Of a stretch of DNA of 64,000 bases, positions 24,715 through 34,100 are shown piece by piece; the first letter of the stretch is position 1; each line of letters begins with the position of its first letter. A model generated the notes under the pieces. That model saw nothing but the letters and a program-made list of their open reading frames with translations, made no database searches and had not been told where the DNA came from. The stretch is taken from the NCBI GenBank assembly GCA_030377895.1, contig JAUCGB010000002.1, positions 27,048 through 91,047 of the forward strand. The letters are read 5' to 3'. The translations under genes and the position numbers were made by a program. Origin of the DNA: Anaerolineales bacterium HSG24 (lineage in GTDB: Bacteria; Chloroflexota; Anaerolineae; 4572-78; J111).

Positions 24715-27700
24715 ATGAATTCACAATCTAGAGAACCCAATGCTTACCCCGATTCACCCGATCTACACCCCAACCTGCTCCTGGGCAGCTTGCAATTACT
24801 CTCCTGGCTCTTCTACCCCACAGCTTGGCGCAGCCACGTGGCCCGCATTGATCCCGACTTGAGACCCGACTTCTGCCTGATGGAGTTAAATCGGGAGCAG
24901 TGGCGTAGCCCAGTCTTACGGCGGATGCTGATACAAGGATACATTATCCTACCTGCTCTGGTTAGCCTGTTGATTGGCTTGGTGTTGCTAAGCTTGAGCT
25001 GGCCTGTTGAAGATATAGTGATCGTCATTCCGATCGTTGTTGCGTTCATTGTTGCGTTCGCTGTAGTGGTCGGCGTGGTGGGTAGTGTAGCGGTTGGTGT
25101 GGCGGGCAGCGTAGCAATCGGTGTGGTATTCGTCGTTGCGTTCGGCATGGCGGACACCGTGGCAGGCGGTGTGGTATTCGTTGTAGCGGGTGCCGTTGCG
25201 TTCGGTGTGGCGGGCACCGTGGCAGGCGGGATAGCGAACCAAACACGGTCATATTCGTTGATCCGGCAATTAGGCGATGTGGTTGTTGGCATCGTGACAT
25301 TCGTTGTGATGGTCGTTGTGATGGTCGTCGTTGCGTTCGATGTGGCGGACACCGTAGTGGGTGACGTGATGGATGATATGGTAGCGTTCGGCATAACGTT
25401 CGGCGTGGTACTCGGTATGACAGTGGGCTTGCGCACTCGCAACTGGCGGGCTGGCGTAGCGTTCGGCGTTATGTTTGTTGTTGTGTTCAGTGTGGCGTTC
25501 GGTGCCTTGGGAACCTATACGGAGATCAATGTGGCAGGTAACGTAGCGCTCGGCGTGGTATTCGCCATAGTACTCGGCATAGTGTTCGGATTGGCCGAGC
25601 GTATAGCGGGACCGTGGGCCGGGGCGATAGCCGGTGGACTAGGAGGGGGAGGGGGATGGTTGGCTTTCTGGATCGCCATTACTATTGAGGAGCTTTCTCT
25701 TTGGCCAACTTTGCCGCTTGGCTTGGTCGGACTTCTATTGGGATTGACGCTGGCACTGTGGCGACCAGTGGTGCTTTGGGTTAATAAGCGACGCCTGGTG
25801 ATTCATCACCAGGTTAATAAGACAAAGCCTCCTTCCCAGATGCGTCCGGCAGAACCCACCAAAGATGTCTTTCACCTCGAGGAAATGGTTAACGAGCCAG
25901 ACGATCTTATCACTGCCAGTCACATTACAACGTGGTTCTACAGCAGTCTCAACCAACCTAACATTGCGGTTGCCAGTCAAGCACTGAAACAGCGTGGTAC
26001 AGGCCTGCCTTTCAACTTGTTGTCCTCCTCGATAAAGGATATTGTTATTTCCGGGCATGCAAATTCAGCCATCTGCAAAGAAGTTTCTTCCAAAATCTTT
26101 AACGCGATTCTTGAAATAGATGAAGCAAACATCAAGCAAACCCTGATCGTCACCGGAGCAGGGCTGATACGGGTTAAAGATGATGTACAAAAACCACCTT
26201 CAAGTGTAGAGAAACGCCGCCCGCGGTTACGAAAAAAACATTCGCGGACTGATAAGCAACTTACACCACCTCTGAGGAATCTACAGAACGATTTATCTGC
26301 TGTTGAGAGGGGGACTGGACTAGCACAAGTAAAGACAGAGCAAAACCAATCCTATGATGATTGCGTCAGAGCGATTCGAATACAAATCCAGCAGACAATT
26401 AAAGACAACCATAATAGTCCTGTTCTGCTGCACCCCGCCAAGGGAGCATCCGCAGCCAGTGGCGTGATCCTGCCATTCTACCAACTGCGTGGCCCTAATC
26501 TGGCTCCCCTACAGTTTACGCTGTCACGTAGTCTGTTGGGGTCACAGTTTGAAGAACTGATCGAAGCGCACAGTCATGAACTTCGTGAAGGGATGATTGA
26601 GGATGCCAAGCGGCGTTTAGCCATCTATGAGGAATGGAAAAAAGATGATGTAAGACAATTGAAAGGATTACTGTACAGAATGATGGCAACAGTGGCAGCA
26701 GGTGGAGACATTGCCGCGCTTACTGAAAAGTACTTCCAGGTCTTGATGAAAGACAAACCTCTTGACTTCCCTATCGTTTCACTCCGCCAGCAGTTTAAGA
26801 CCACAGACTTTGCTAACACTAACATCGTCCAACAGCGAACTGAGCGTCTGACTGCGTTTCTGCAAAGTAATCATTTCACACTCGCCCCATCCGCGCTTCT
26901 GTCCATCCAAGAACCAGAGTATCCCATCGCGGGAACGCGCAACTATGATGATCCATACGTACAGAATGTTGGCGAAGTTACAGAGTATATTAGCCTACAG
27001 GAGTTAGTCGAGTGGCACTTGCCCGATATGATCGGCCACAACGAAGATTGGATTGAGCGGATGGATGACTTTCTGCGCAAGTTTGATCCAGAAGATCCAG
27101 ATTACGAAGGTGAACGGCTTGATACCATAAACACTAATGTCTTTTTGGATTCATTCTTACGTGGATGGCCTCCGGTGTTTCTACAGCAAGTAGAAGTCCG
27201 TGAGCAATACAACCAATGGGTCCAACAGCAACGTGCAGTTATTTGGCGCAAGATACATACACACCTGCGTAAATGCGGAATCAACATGCTCCCGCTGCAA
27301 GCAGACAGCGTGATTTTTGAGGTCGTTGAAAAAGGTAACTGCTTCGTCATCACACCTCATTATCTAACTACTACCCAAACACTAGCTACTTACCTGGCCC
27401 CTGAGATGGGTATTCCATACTATATCAATCACTGGCAACACCGTGAACGCACTGTTTCTTCTCCTCAGATCTTTGGAAACAATCGTAGGCTGGCACGAAA
27501 AACCTACCGAAAGGCCAAAAGGCATTTATCCAACGGTCAATTTGAAACAGCCCTTGAATGCTTTAAGCAATCACTGCGTATACACCCTACATGGACCGCC
27601 GAAAATCTATTTAGCGACAGCTGGAAGATTCTCAATAGTGACACAGATATCTTGCTAGAACATCGCCTTGAATTATTTGAGACTATGAAGTTATTTGACA

Positions 27701-29337
27701 AGAACATGGAGGCAGATCTTCCAAAGTTTAAAAAAGGTTCGTTGGGGTTTTTCGTGCAAACTCTATTTGCACAGAATCTACCAGAGAGTTTTAACAAGCT
27801 ATTTGTACGGAATCTGCCAGAGAGTCTTAAAAAATTCAATCAGCAGTATCCACTTTTCTTACCAGAACCTTATGTCTTACTGGCTTACTATGAACATGCC
27901 AAGAATACACCGATCCAAGACATACAAATCAAGATGGCTGATCTTCGCCAGCAAGCCGATGACATCCTTGATCAACTCGTTAAGGATCAAGTCATTATAC
28001 TAAACGAGAAAACGGGTGAATACAAGCTGAATCTCCACAAAGAAGAGGCTCAACGCTTTGCTTGGGGCCAGCAGCCTATTCTTGTAAACGAGGAAACGGG
28101 CGAATACTACCTGAATCCCCTCATAGAATTGGTGAAAGAACAACCAACTCGTCTAGATCAGCGGGATGCGCTCCTTGAACAAATTAAAGGACTGGAGCAA
28201 GAACGTGATAAGTTGAACCGTCAGATTTGGATGACGTTACAGCGTCAAGCAAATGCGCCGCTTCGTCAAGCGATGATGCTTGATGATAAGTATGTAAAAC
28301 AGGTTCTCCTCAAGCAAAATCACCAGAGCGTTCATTCAGGTGCTTACAAGGCGCATATAGCTCCGCTACATATCCTACAGTATGCCCATGGATGCCTCTG
28401 CATTGAACGCGAGGTCATGGAAAGGATCTACGACAAGGGCGGGCGTGATCTATCCTATTACGACCAAATCAAAAATGACGACAACGGAAAAGCTTTAAGA
28501 GCTGTCAAGAAAGTTGTCAAGATTTTAGCAGAAATCAAAAAGAACAGTGATCTCGAAACACGCGACCTTGATAGACTAGACAATGCCATCGAACATCTAG
28601 ACAACTACAAAACTCTCGATACGCTGTCCAAACGCAATATCCAGGCCCTTATCGATCGCATACGAGGACACTACCTTAGTGAAGCATGGCGCGGATATCA
28701 AAGCGCGTACAAAGTGGTCGAGATTAACGAAACTCGCCAGCAATTTAGCCTATGTAGCTACAAACAGGGGCAATATCGCACTGCACTCGGAGCCTTTAGA
28801 GGAAACACTCAGTCGCCACCTATGAGCAGCATACCTGATACAATATTTGAGGTATTCAAACCTGATCTGACTATATTGCCACCAAGCGCTCGCATACAGC
28901 TTAACAAGCGGAACTGTACAATTGACGTAATTTCTCAGGCAAACACTTCACAGCCGATCATTCAATATCTCGGATTAAGTGACGAAGTGCAGGATCACCT
29001 TGCCAGTGAGCTGGAGCGAGGTGGATATGTGAACCGAATAAAGCAGACAGGGCTTTCACCAGCTTACGGTGTTCTGTTGACTCCTATAGCGCGAATACCA
29101 CAGGCACTTGCATGGTATCGTATTCTCGAATCGTTGGAGCCGTGGTTAATTCGCGTTATGGCTTACTCGGGATTGTCTCCTGGACCAATTAATCCAAAAT
29201 ACCGTAAAGAAGCACTATCCGCTTTTGATCATACAGCAATTGTAGAAACGGTTATTGTTGAGCAGGAAAAAGCCGAGCAGAGCGCATTAGCACGTTTTTC
29301 CAACGAATATAGCACAGTGGAGATCGAGAGGATTTGA
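24715..29337 (+). CDS. giant protein with low-complexity V/A/G/F membrane-repeat region
   Basis: 1540 residues. After a short soluble head come two ordinary TM helices (about 65-105) and then a long, nearly charge-free region to about residue 350 made of degenerate VAFGVAG/VVFVVAFG/GTVAGG repeats. It could form many short membrane hairpins. A soluble part of nearly 1200 residues follows: residues 395-480 are compact, 500-560 are basic linker, one TPR unit lies near 925-960, and a coiled coil near 1160-1190. No Walker, protease or nuclease motif was recognised. Similar repeat membrane regions are known to me beside NACHT-type conflict proteins, but no NTPase is seen here. The repeats in DNA (25030-25600) are GTRGCGTTCGGYRTG-like and prone to slippage. 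Confidence 0.7.
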   Translation: MNSQSREPNAYPDSPDLHPNLLLGSLQLLSWLFYPTAWRSHVARIDPDLRPDFCLMELNREQWRSPVLRRMLIQGYIILPALVSLLIGLVLLSLSWPVEDIVIVIPIVVAFIVAFAVVVGVVGSVAVGVAGSVAIGVVFVVAFGMADTVAGGVVFVVAGAVAFGVAGTVAGGIANQTRSYSLIRQLGDVVVGIVTFVVMVVVMVVVAFDVADTVVGDVMDDMVAFGITFGVVLGMTVGLRTRNWRAGVAFGVMFVVVFSVAFGALGTYTEINVAGNVALGVVFAIVLGIVFGLAERIAGPWAGAIAGGLGGGGGWLAFWIAITIEELSLWPTLPLGLVGLLLGLTLALWRPVVLWVNKRRLVIHHQVNKTKPPSQMRPAEPTKDVFHLEEMVNEPDDLITASHITTWFYSSLNQPNIAVASQALKQRGTGLPFNLLSSSIKDIVISGHANSAICKEVSSKIFNAILEIDEANIKQTLIVTGAGLIRVKDDVQKPPSSVEKRRPRLRKKHSRTDKQLTPPLRNLQNDLSAVERGTGLAQVKTEQNQSYDDCVRAIRIQIQQTIKDNHNSPVLLHPAKGASAASGVILPFYQLRGPNLAPLQFTLSRSLLGSQFEELIEAHSHELREGMIEDAKRRLAIYEEWKKDDVRQLKGLLYRMMATVAAGGDIAALTEKYFQVLMKDKPLDFPIVSLRQQFKTTDFANTNIVQQRTERLTAFLQSNHFTLAPSALLSIQEPEYPIAGTRNYDDPYVQNVGEVTEYISLQELVEWHLPDMIGHNEDWIERMDDFLRKFDPEDPDYEGERLDTINTNVFLDSFLRGWPPVFLQQVEVREQYNQWVQQQRAVIWRKIHTHLRKCGINMLPLQADSVIFEVVEKGNCFVITPHYLTTTQTLATYLAPEMGIPYYINHWQHRERTVSSPQIFGNNRRLARKTYRKAKRHLSNGQFETALECFKQSLRIHPTWTAENLFSDSWKILNSDTDILLEHRLELFETMKLFDKNMEADLPKFKKGSLGFFVQTLFAQNLPESFNKLFVRNLPESLKKFNQQYPLFLPEPYVLLAYYEHAKNTPIQDIQIKMADLRQQADDILDQLVKDQVIILNEKTGEYKLNLHKEEAQRFAWGQQPILVNEETGEYYLNPLIELVKEQPTRLDQRDALLEQIKGLEQERDKLNRQIWMTLQRQANAPLRQAMMLDDKYVKQVLLKQNHQSVHSGAYKAHIAPLHILQYAHGCLCIEREVMERIYDKGGRDLSYYDQIKNDDNGKALRAVKKVVKILAEIKKNSDLETRDLDRLDNAIEHLDNYKTLDTLSKRNIQALIDRIRGHYLSEAWRGYQSAYKVVEINETRQQFSLCSYKQGQYRTALGAFRGNTQSPPMSSIPDTIFEVFKPDLTILPPSARIQLNKRNCTIDVISQANTSQPIIQYLGLSDEVQDHLASELERGGYVNRIKQTGLSPAYGVLLTPIARIPQALAWYRILESLEPWLIRVMAYSGLSPGPINPKYRKEALSAFDHTAIVETVIVEQEKAEQSALARFSNEYSTVEIERI

Positions 29338-29556
29338 TGATGTGGGTGTTTCGCGGTATCATCTCACCTACATGAACAAACAGTTGTCAGAGGATTGCTC
29401 CTCTGCTACCCATCCCCCGTATCAAAAAATGACACGATTTCGGGTAAACGAATCACACCCAAACATTGCACTGGATTGAACACCACGGGCATGGTTGGTC
29501 GGCGGAGTTTCGTGAGCGGTGTTCAACTCAGTGAATTTGGTCTTAACACAATCGAA

Positions 29557-29590
29557 AACTGTTTGTTTCAAAGCCATCGCTTCTGGTATA
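29557..29590 (+). promoter_or_regulatory. near-consensus extended -10 promoter
   Basis: TTGTTT, an 18-bp spacer ending in CTGG, then TATAAT. It reads toward trxB, 290 bp away, through the short frame C copy at 29611. The 99-codon frame that spans this region is not credible. Confidence 0.4.
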
Positions 29591-29610
29591 ATGAGGGTGG
29601 TTTTTTATTT

Positions 29611-29681
29611 CTTGCTCCCCGACAAAGTAGTTTAGGAAAGGCTAAAACAGGAACACAGAGTTCAGGCTGTCGGGTACTGAG
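29611..29681. repeat. frame C element, copy C5, internally deleted
   Basis: A 71-bp version keeping both ends (CTTGCTCCCCGACAAAGTAG and CTGTCGGGTACTGAG) but only a stub of the cacagag interior. It is followed by a solo family B-type end (GCGCGTTTGGCAATCG, about 29701). There is no gene between 29338 and 29878. Confidence 0.65.
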
Positions 29682-29878
29682 GAATGAGTCCTAAATAAGT
29701 TGCGCGTTTGGCAATCGATGCAAATGCACATGTTAATTAATTCCGATTCCTTATCTAACGTAAAACCAACAATAATCAGGGATAATCAAAACCGAAACTA
29801 TATCACCTAATCAATTATCCCTGATAGCATGAGTTGTATGTAATATCAGGGCACTAAATTTTTTATAGGAGTATTACC

Positions 29879-30805
29879 ATGACAGTAAGAAATGTGATAA
29901 TTATCGGTTCTGGCCCAGCCGGATTAACCGCCGCCATCTACGCGGCCCGAGGGGGACAGGATCCCCTCGTTATTGAAGGCTTCCAAGCTGGTGGGCAGTT
30001 GATGACTACGACCGAGGTGGAAAACTTCCCCGGTTTTAAGGATGGGGTTATGGGGCCGGATTTGATGATGGAGTTGCGCGCCCAAGCCGAGCGATTCGGC
30101 ACCGAACTCTTGACCTTAGATGTGACCAAGGTTGAGCTAGATGGCGACATCAAAAAAGTGTGGGTTGATGAGACCTTGTACGAAGCCAAAACCGTCATCA
30201 TCTCGACGGGCGCGTCGGCTAATCTGCTTGGACTTAAGAACGAGAGTCGCTTGATGGGGCGTGGGGTCAGCACATGTGCCACCTGTGACGGATTCTTTTT
30301 CCGTGATAAAACGATTGCCGTGATCGGTGGTGGCGATAGCGCGATGGAGGAGGCCACCTTTTTGACCAGATTTGCTCAGAAAGTGTATGTGATTCACCGT
30401 CGCCAAGGATTCCGATCATCTCAAATCATGCTAGAAAAAGCCAAAAATAATCCAAAAATCGAGTTTGTACTCGATACGGTGGTCGAAGATGTGATCGGCG
30501 CAGAGGGCGTGGAGGCGATTGCCCTTAAAAACGTGCAAACCAACGAACAGTCACAACTTCCCTTAGATGGGATGTTTGTGGCAATTGGTCACACTCCAAA
30601 CACCAAACTATTTATCGGACAAGTCGATGTCGATTCCGGTGGCTACATCATCACCTCGTCCGACAAAACCCATTTGAGCGCAACCAGTCTGCCCGGCGTG
30701 TTTGCCTGCGGCGATGTGCAAGACAGCCACTACCGGCAAGCTATCACCGCCGCGGGAAGCGGTTGTACTGCCGCCTTGGATGCCCAACATTATCTGGAAG
30801 GTTGA
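29879..30805 (+). CDS. trxB: thioredoxin reductase
   Basis: 308 residues, the usual length. FAD-binding GSGPAGLTAAIYAAR (10-24), redox pair CATC (Cys133, Cys136) in STCATCDGFF, NADPH-binding GGGDSA.EEA, the HRR..FRSS block that selects NADPH, and the C-terminal FAD motif GVFACGDVQD..YRQAITAAGSGC are all present. The enzyme reduces thioredoxin with NADPH in the cytoplasm. The ATG at 29879 follows AGGAG by 8 bases. It appears monocistronic, between repeat-filled gaps. Confidence 0.97.
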   Translation: MTVRNVIIIGSGPAGLTAAIYAARGGQDPLVIEGFQAGGQLMTTTEVENFPGFKDGVMGPDLMMELRAQAERFGTELLTLDVTKVELDGDIKKVWVDETLYEAKTVIISTGASANLLGLKNESRLMGRGVSTCATCDGFFFRDKTIAVIGGGDSAMEEATFLTRFAQKVYVIHRRQGFRSSQIMLEKAKNNPKIEFVLDTVVEDVIGAEGVEAIALKNVQTNEQSQLPLDGMFVAIGHTPNTKLFIGQVDVDSGGYIITSSDKTHLSATSLPGVFACGDVQDSHYRQAITAAGSGCTAALDAQHYLEG

Positions 30806-30826
30806 ACTAACGAATTAACGTTTGTA

Positions 30827-30970
30827 TAGATGTTCAGATAATGTTTTGGAGTTCGAGACCCTAAAGGTTTTAGAAACCTTTAGGGTATGTCCGTCTGAGT
30901 AAAAAACTTTATCTGAAAGACTGTAGTAGGCGATTCATCGCCCTCAAAGGCACTGAAGTACCTACTACGA
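30827..30970. repeat. frame D element, copy D3, next to a GTAGTAGGCG hairpin repeat
   Basis: 30827-30923 has frame D ends (TAGATGTTCAGATAA / CAGTCTTTCAGATAA) with flanking TA dinucleotides, but carries the core CCCTAAAGGTTTT/AAACCTTTAGGG, unlike D1 and D2. Immediately after is a GTAGTAGGCGATTCATCGCC...CCTACTAC repeat (about 30925-30970), also at 51771 and 60315. Confidence 0.75.
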
Positions 30971-30976
30971 GCTTCT

Positions 30977-31103
30977 CTTACTACCCGACAAAAATTTTAT
31001 CCTGAACTAATTAACACAGAGTTCACAGAGGAACACAGAGTTTCACAGAGAAAAAATTCTCTTTTTCTCTGTGAAACTCTGTGTTTCTTTGTCGAGTAAC
31101 AAG
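30977..31103. repeat. frame C element, copy C6
   Basis: Ends CTTACTACCCGACAAAAA and (opposite strand) CTTGTTACTCGACAAAG, interior of cacagag repeats. There are no matching flanking octamers. It lies 30 bp after the 3' end of the beta-helix surface gene. Confidence 0.7.
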
Positions 31104-31133
31104 TTTCACTCTTCACTTCTCACTCTTCACTCT

Positions 31134-34100
31134 TCACTTAATCACCACCGGAAGATAGACCGCCTCGCTGGCCGACTCAAACATGGCGAACTCGGTTAGG
31201 TGGCAGATATCAACCTCGATATAATCTGGCCCGTAGTTGTACTGCGATTCCGGCGAGCATGTTGTGGCCACGTCTAACCATTGGCTCGTGCTGACATCCC
31301 GATAGTAGAGTCGAATCTGCTCTGGTTTGTGACCAGTCGGGTTGTAGTAGCGGCGCATGGTGACAGGTGTTTGGAACGGATTGGCGACCGCTTTATCCCC
31401 TTGAGCCGCTTTCAGCTCAAACGCTTGTCCGACAATTGATGTGCCGTCTGGGGCAGGTGCGCTGGGTAAGATAAGCGGTGTATAGGTGAAGGTGGTCGTC
31501 TTCGCCAACGAATCGGCGGGGATGTCTATGGTAAAGGTCAAGCCTTGGCTCAAGTCCAGTGTGCCACCTGGGGCTTCTACCTCGCGCACCAGTTCGTTTT
31601 GATTAAACAATACTTGGTTTGAGCCGTCCTCAGCACTACTGTTTGCCACAAAGGTATCGAGGTCGCTATCCCCATCTAAGTCGCCCAACACAACGGCTTG
31701 AGTGTTATCCTGACCAAGACTCTGACCACTATCGTTCAGCGTACCAGTTCCATCGTTAAACCAAACCGTGTTTGGCCCTTCGCCGCCCACGATCACATCT
31801 AAATCATCATCCTCGTCAAAGTCGCCCAAGGCAACAGTTTGACTATTTGAATTCTCGAAGTTTTGATTACTATCTACAAATTTGCCGTTTCCATCATTAA
31901 ACCAGACGGTATTAGCCCCGTTGTTGCCGACAACCATGTCCAACAGATTATCGCCGTTTAGGTCGCCCAACACAACCGCTTGGGTGTCCCCATTGTCGAT
32001 GGTTTGTCCGGAATCGTTGAACACCCCTTGCCCATCATTAAACCAAACGGTATTTACGCCATCATTGCCAAACACGGCATCGATAGCCCCATCGCCATTG
32101 ATATCGCCCAGAGAGACGGTTTGACTGTTGCCAGTATCGAGCGATTGTTCTCCAATGGAGAACGTCCCTTGTCCATCGTTGAACCAAACCTCGCTCGCCC
32201 CGTTGTTGCCGACGACCAAATCGAGAGTACCGTCGTTGTTTAAGTCACCCACTGAAACGGCTTGACTATCGGACTCGCCTAACGTTTGCGTGCCGGAAGT
32301 AAACGTGCCTTGTCCGTCATTAAACCAGACCTCATTCGCGCCCTCGTTGACGACCACCGCATCCGCGTCCCCATCGTTATCAAAATCGGCCAAGGCTACG
32401 GCCTGACTGGAATCATTCCCAAGTTGTTGACCGCTATTGCTAAGTGTTCCTTGTCCGTCATTAAACCAGACCTCATTCGCGCCCTCATTGGCAGTCAGGA
32501 TATCCAAATCGCCGTCCCCGTCAATATCCTTCATGTCCGCGGCTCGACTTCTGGATCGGCCTAAATCTTGCCCGCTTTCCACAAATGTACCTTGGCTACC
32601 GACCAAAATCTTGGTGGTGACAGAAACAGTGCCTTGCGCCTGAATCCCATAATCAGCCCGAACACCATAATCAAAATTAACGATGTCGATACCGCCCGGT
32701 GCTTGAACCAAGAAGGTTGCTATAGCTGTTTTTCCCGTCTCCAAGATGGGGACGACTGACCAGTTAAGCACATCGTCAATCATCACGTTACCGCCCGACA
32801 CATAACTGGCACTAATTGGAAGCGTATCGGTGATAAAGATGTTTTGCGCTGGTGCGTCGCCGGTGTTGGTGATGTTAAGGGTGTAGATGACATACTGCTC
32901 CTGACGAACTCGGTCAGGCCCCGATTTGCTGATGGTTAGTTGAGGTAATCGAGGCGAAACGGCCATGGTCGTATCGTCATCCTCATCAACACTGTTATTA
33001 CCCGGCGTTGAGTTCGGGTCAACCGAGTGGGCACTACTGATTTGGGCGTAGTTGGTATAGATTCCTGTCCCCATGATTTCGGCTTCGAGAATCAAACTTG
33101 TTTGCTCGCCACTAATCACCGTGCCAACCGCCCACATGCCTGTATTTTTATCATACTCACCCTGACCCGCATCTGCCGAAACAAAATCGTAGCCATTCGA
33201 CAACATGTCATGAACAACAATCGCTTCGGCGGTACGCGGCCCATGATTGGTGATGGTCAAGGTGAATTTGATATTACCCCCCAAGGCTGGGCTAGTCGTA
33301 TCAGTGGTCTGGCTCAACGACAGGTCGGCTTGGGGTAGCAACGCCGATTCAAACGCCCCGATGTCGCACCGTGTACTAACCGGATTAGGCCGTGGTTCAC
33401 CCCGTTGATCGGTGATTAGTTCTGTATCACATGTTGTGGCATCAACTGCCGGACTATCGGGTAATAGAGCATAAGTTAAGGTATTACCGCCATTGTCCTG
33501 TAACGGGCCGAGGCGGGGATCAACGCCAATTAAATCCTGCTCGCCAAAGCCACTACTTTCTCCTAAATCGCCGATAATGTTATCGCCTAAGCTGGTAAAG
33601 GAGCCATCAACATCAGGGGCTTGCCCCCCATTGTCAATATTGTTGGTGATAATGCTGTTTTTGATGTAAGCAATGTAATTACTATGGGATGCAGGAGAAG
33701 CATTAAAAATGCCACCACCATCGCTACGGTCACTTTCAGCGTCCAGGGTTTGATTACTGATGACAGTGCTATGGGTCATGGTTAAAAGAGTATCGTTATA
33801 AATTGCCCCGCCACTAGACATCGCTTGGTTATCAGACCATGTGGTGTTGTAAATTGTTGTTATACCTGTACCGTCATAATTTCCAGAAGAATACAGACCA
33901 CCGCCAACACCTTGGCTGTAATTGTTGGTAATGGTACTGTTATCAATATGAACCTCTCCAAAATTAGAAATACCACCCCCGCTAGATGTAGCAAAATTAC
34001 TGATTATCGTGCTACTATCTATATATAACGGTTTGGTATACTTATTGTATATTCCCCCGCCAAACCCGTTAAGCGCGAAGCCACCGTTGTAAGCGCGGTT

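Noticed and set aside
29395..29694. 99-codon plus-strand ORF before trxB
   Set aside because: It includes the promoter-like element and the frame C copy C5; low-complexity codon use and no RBS.
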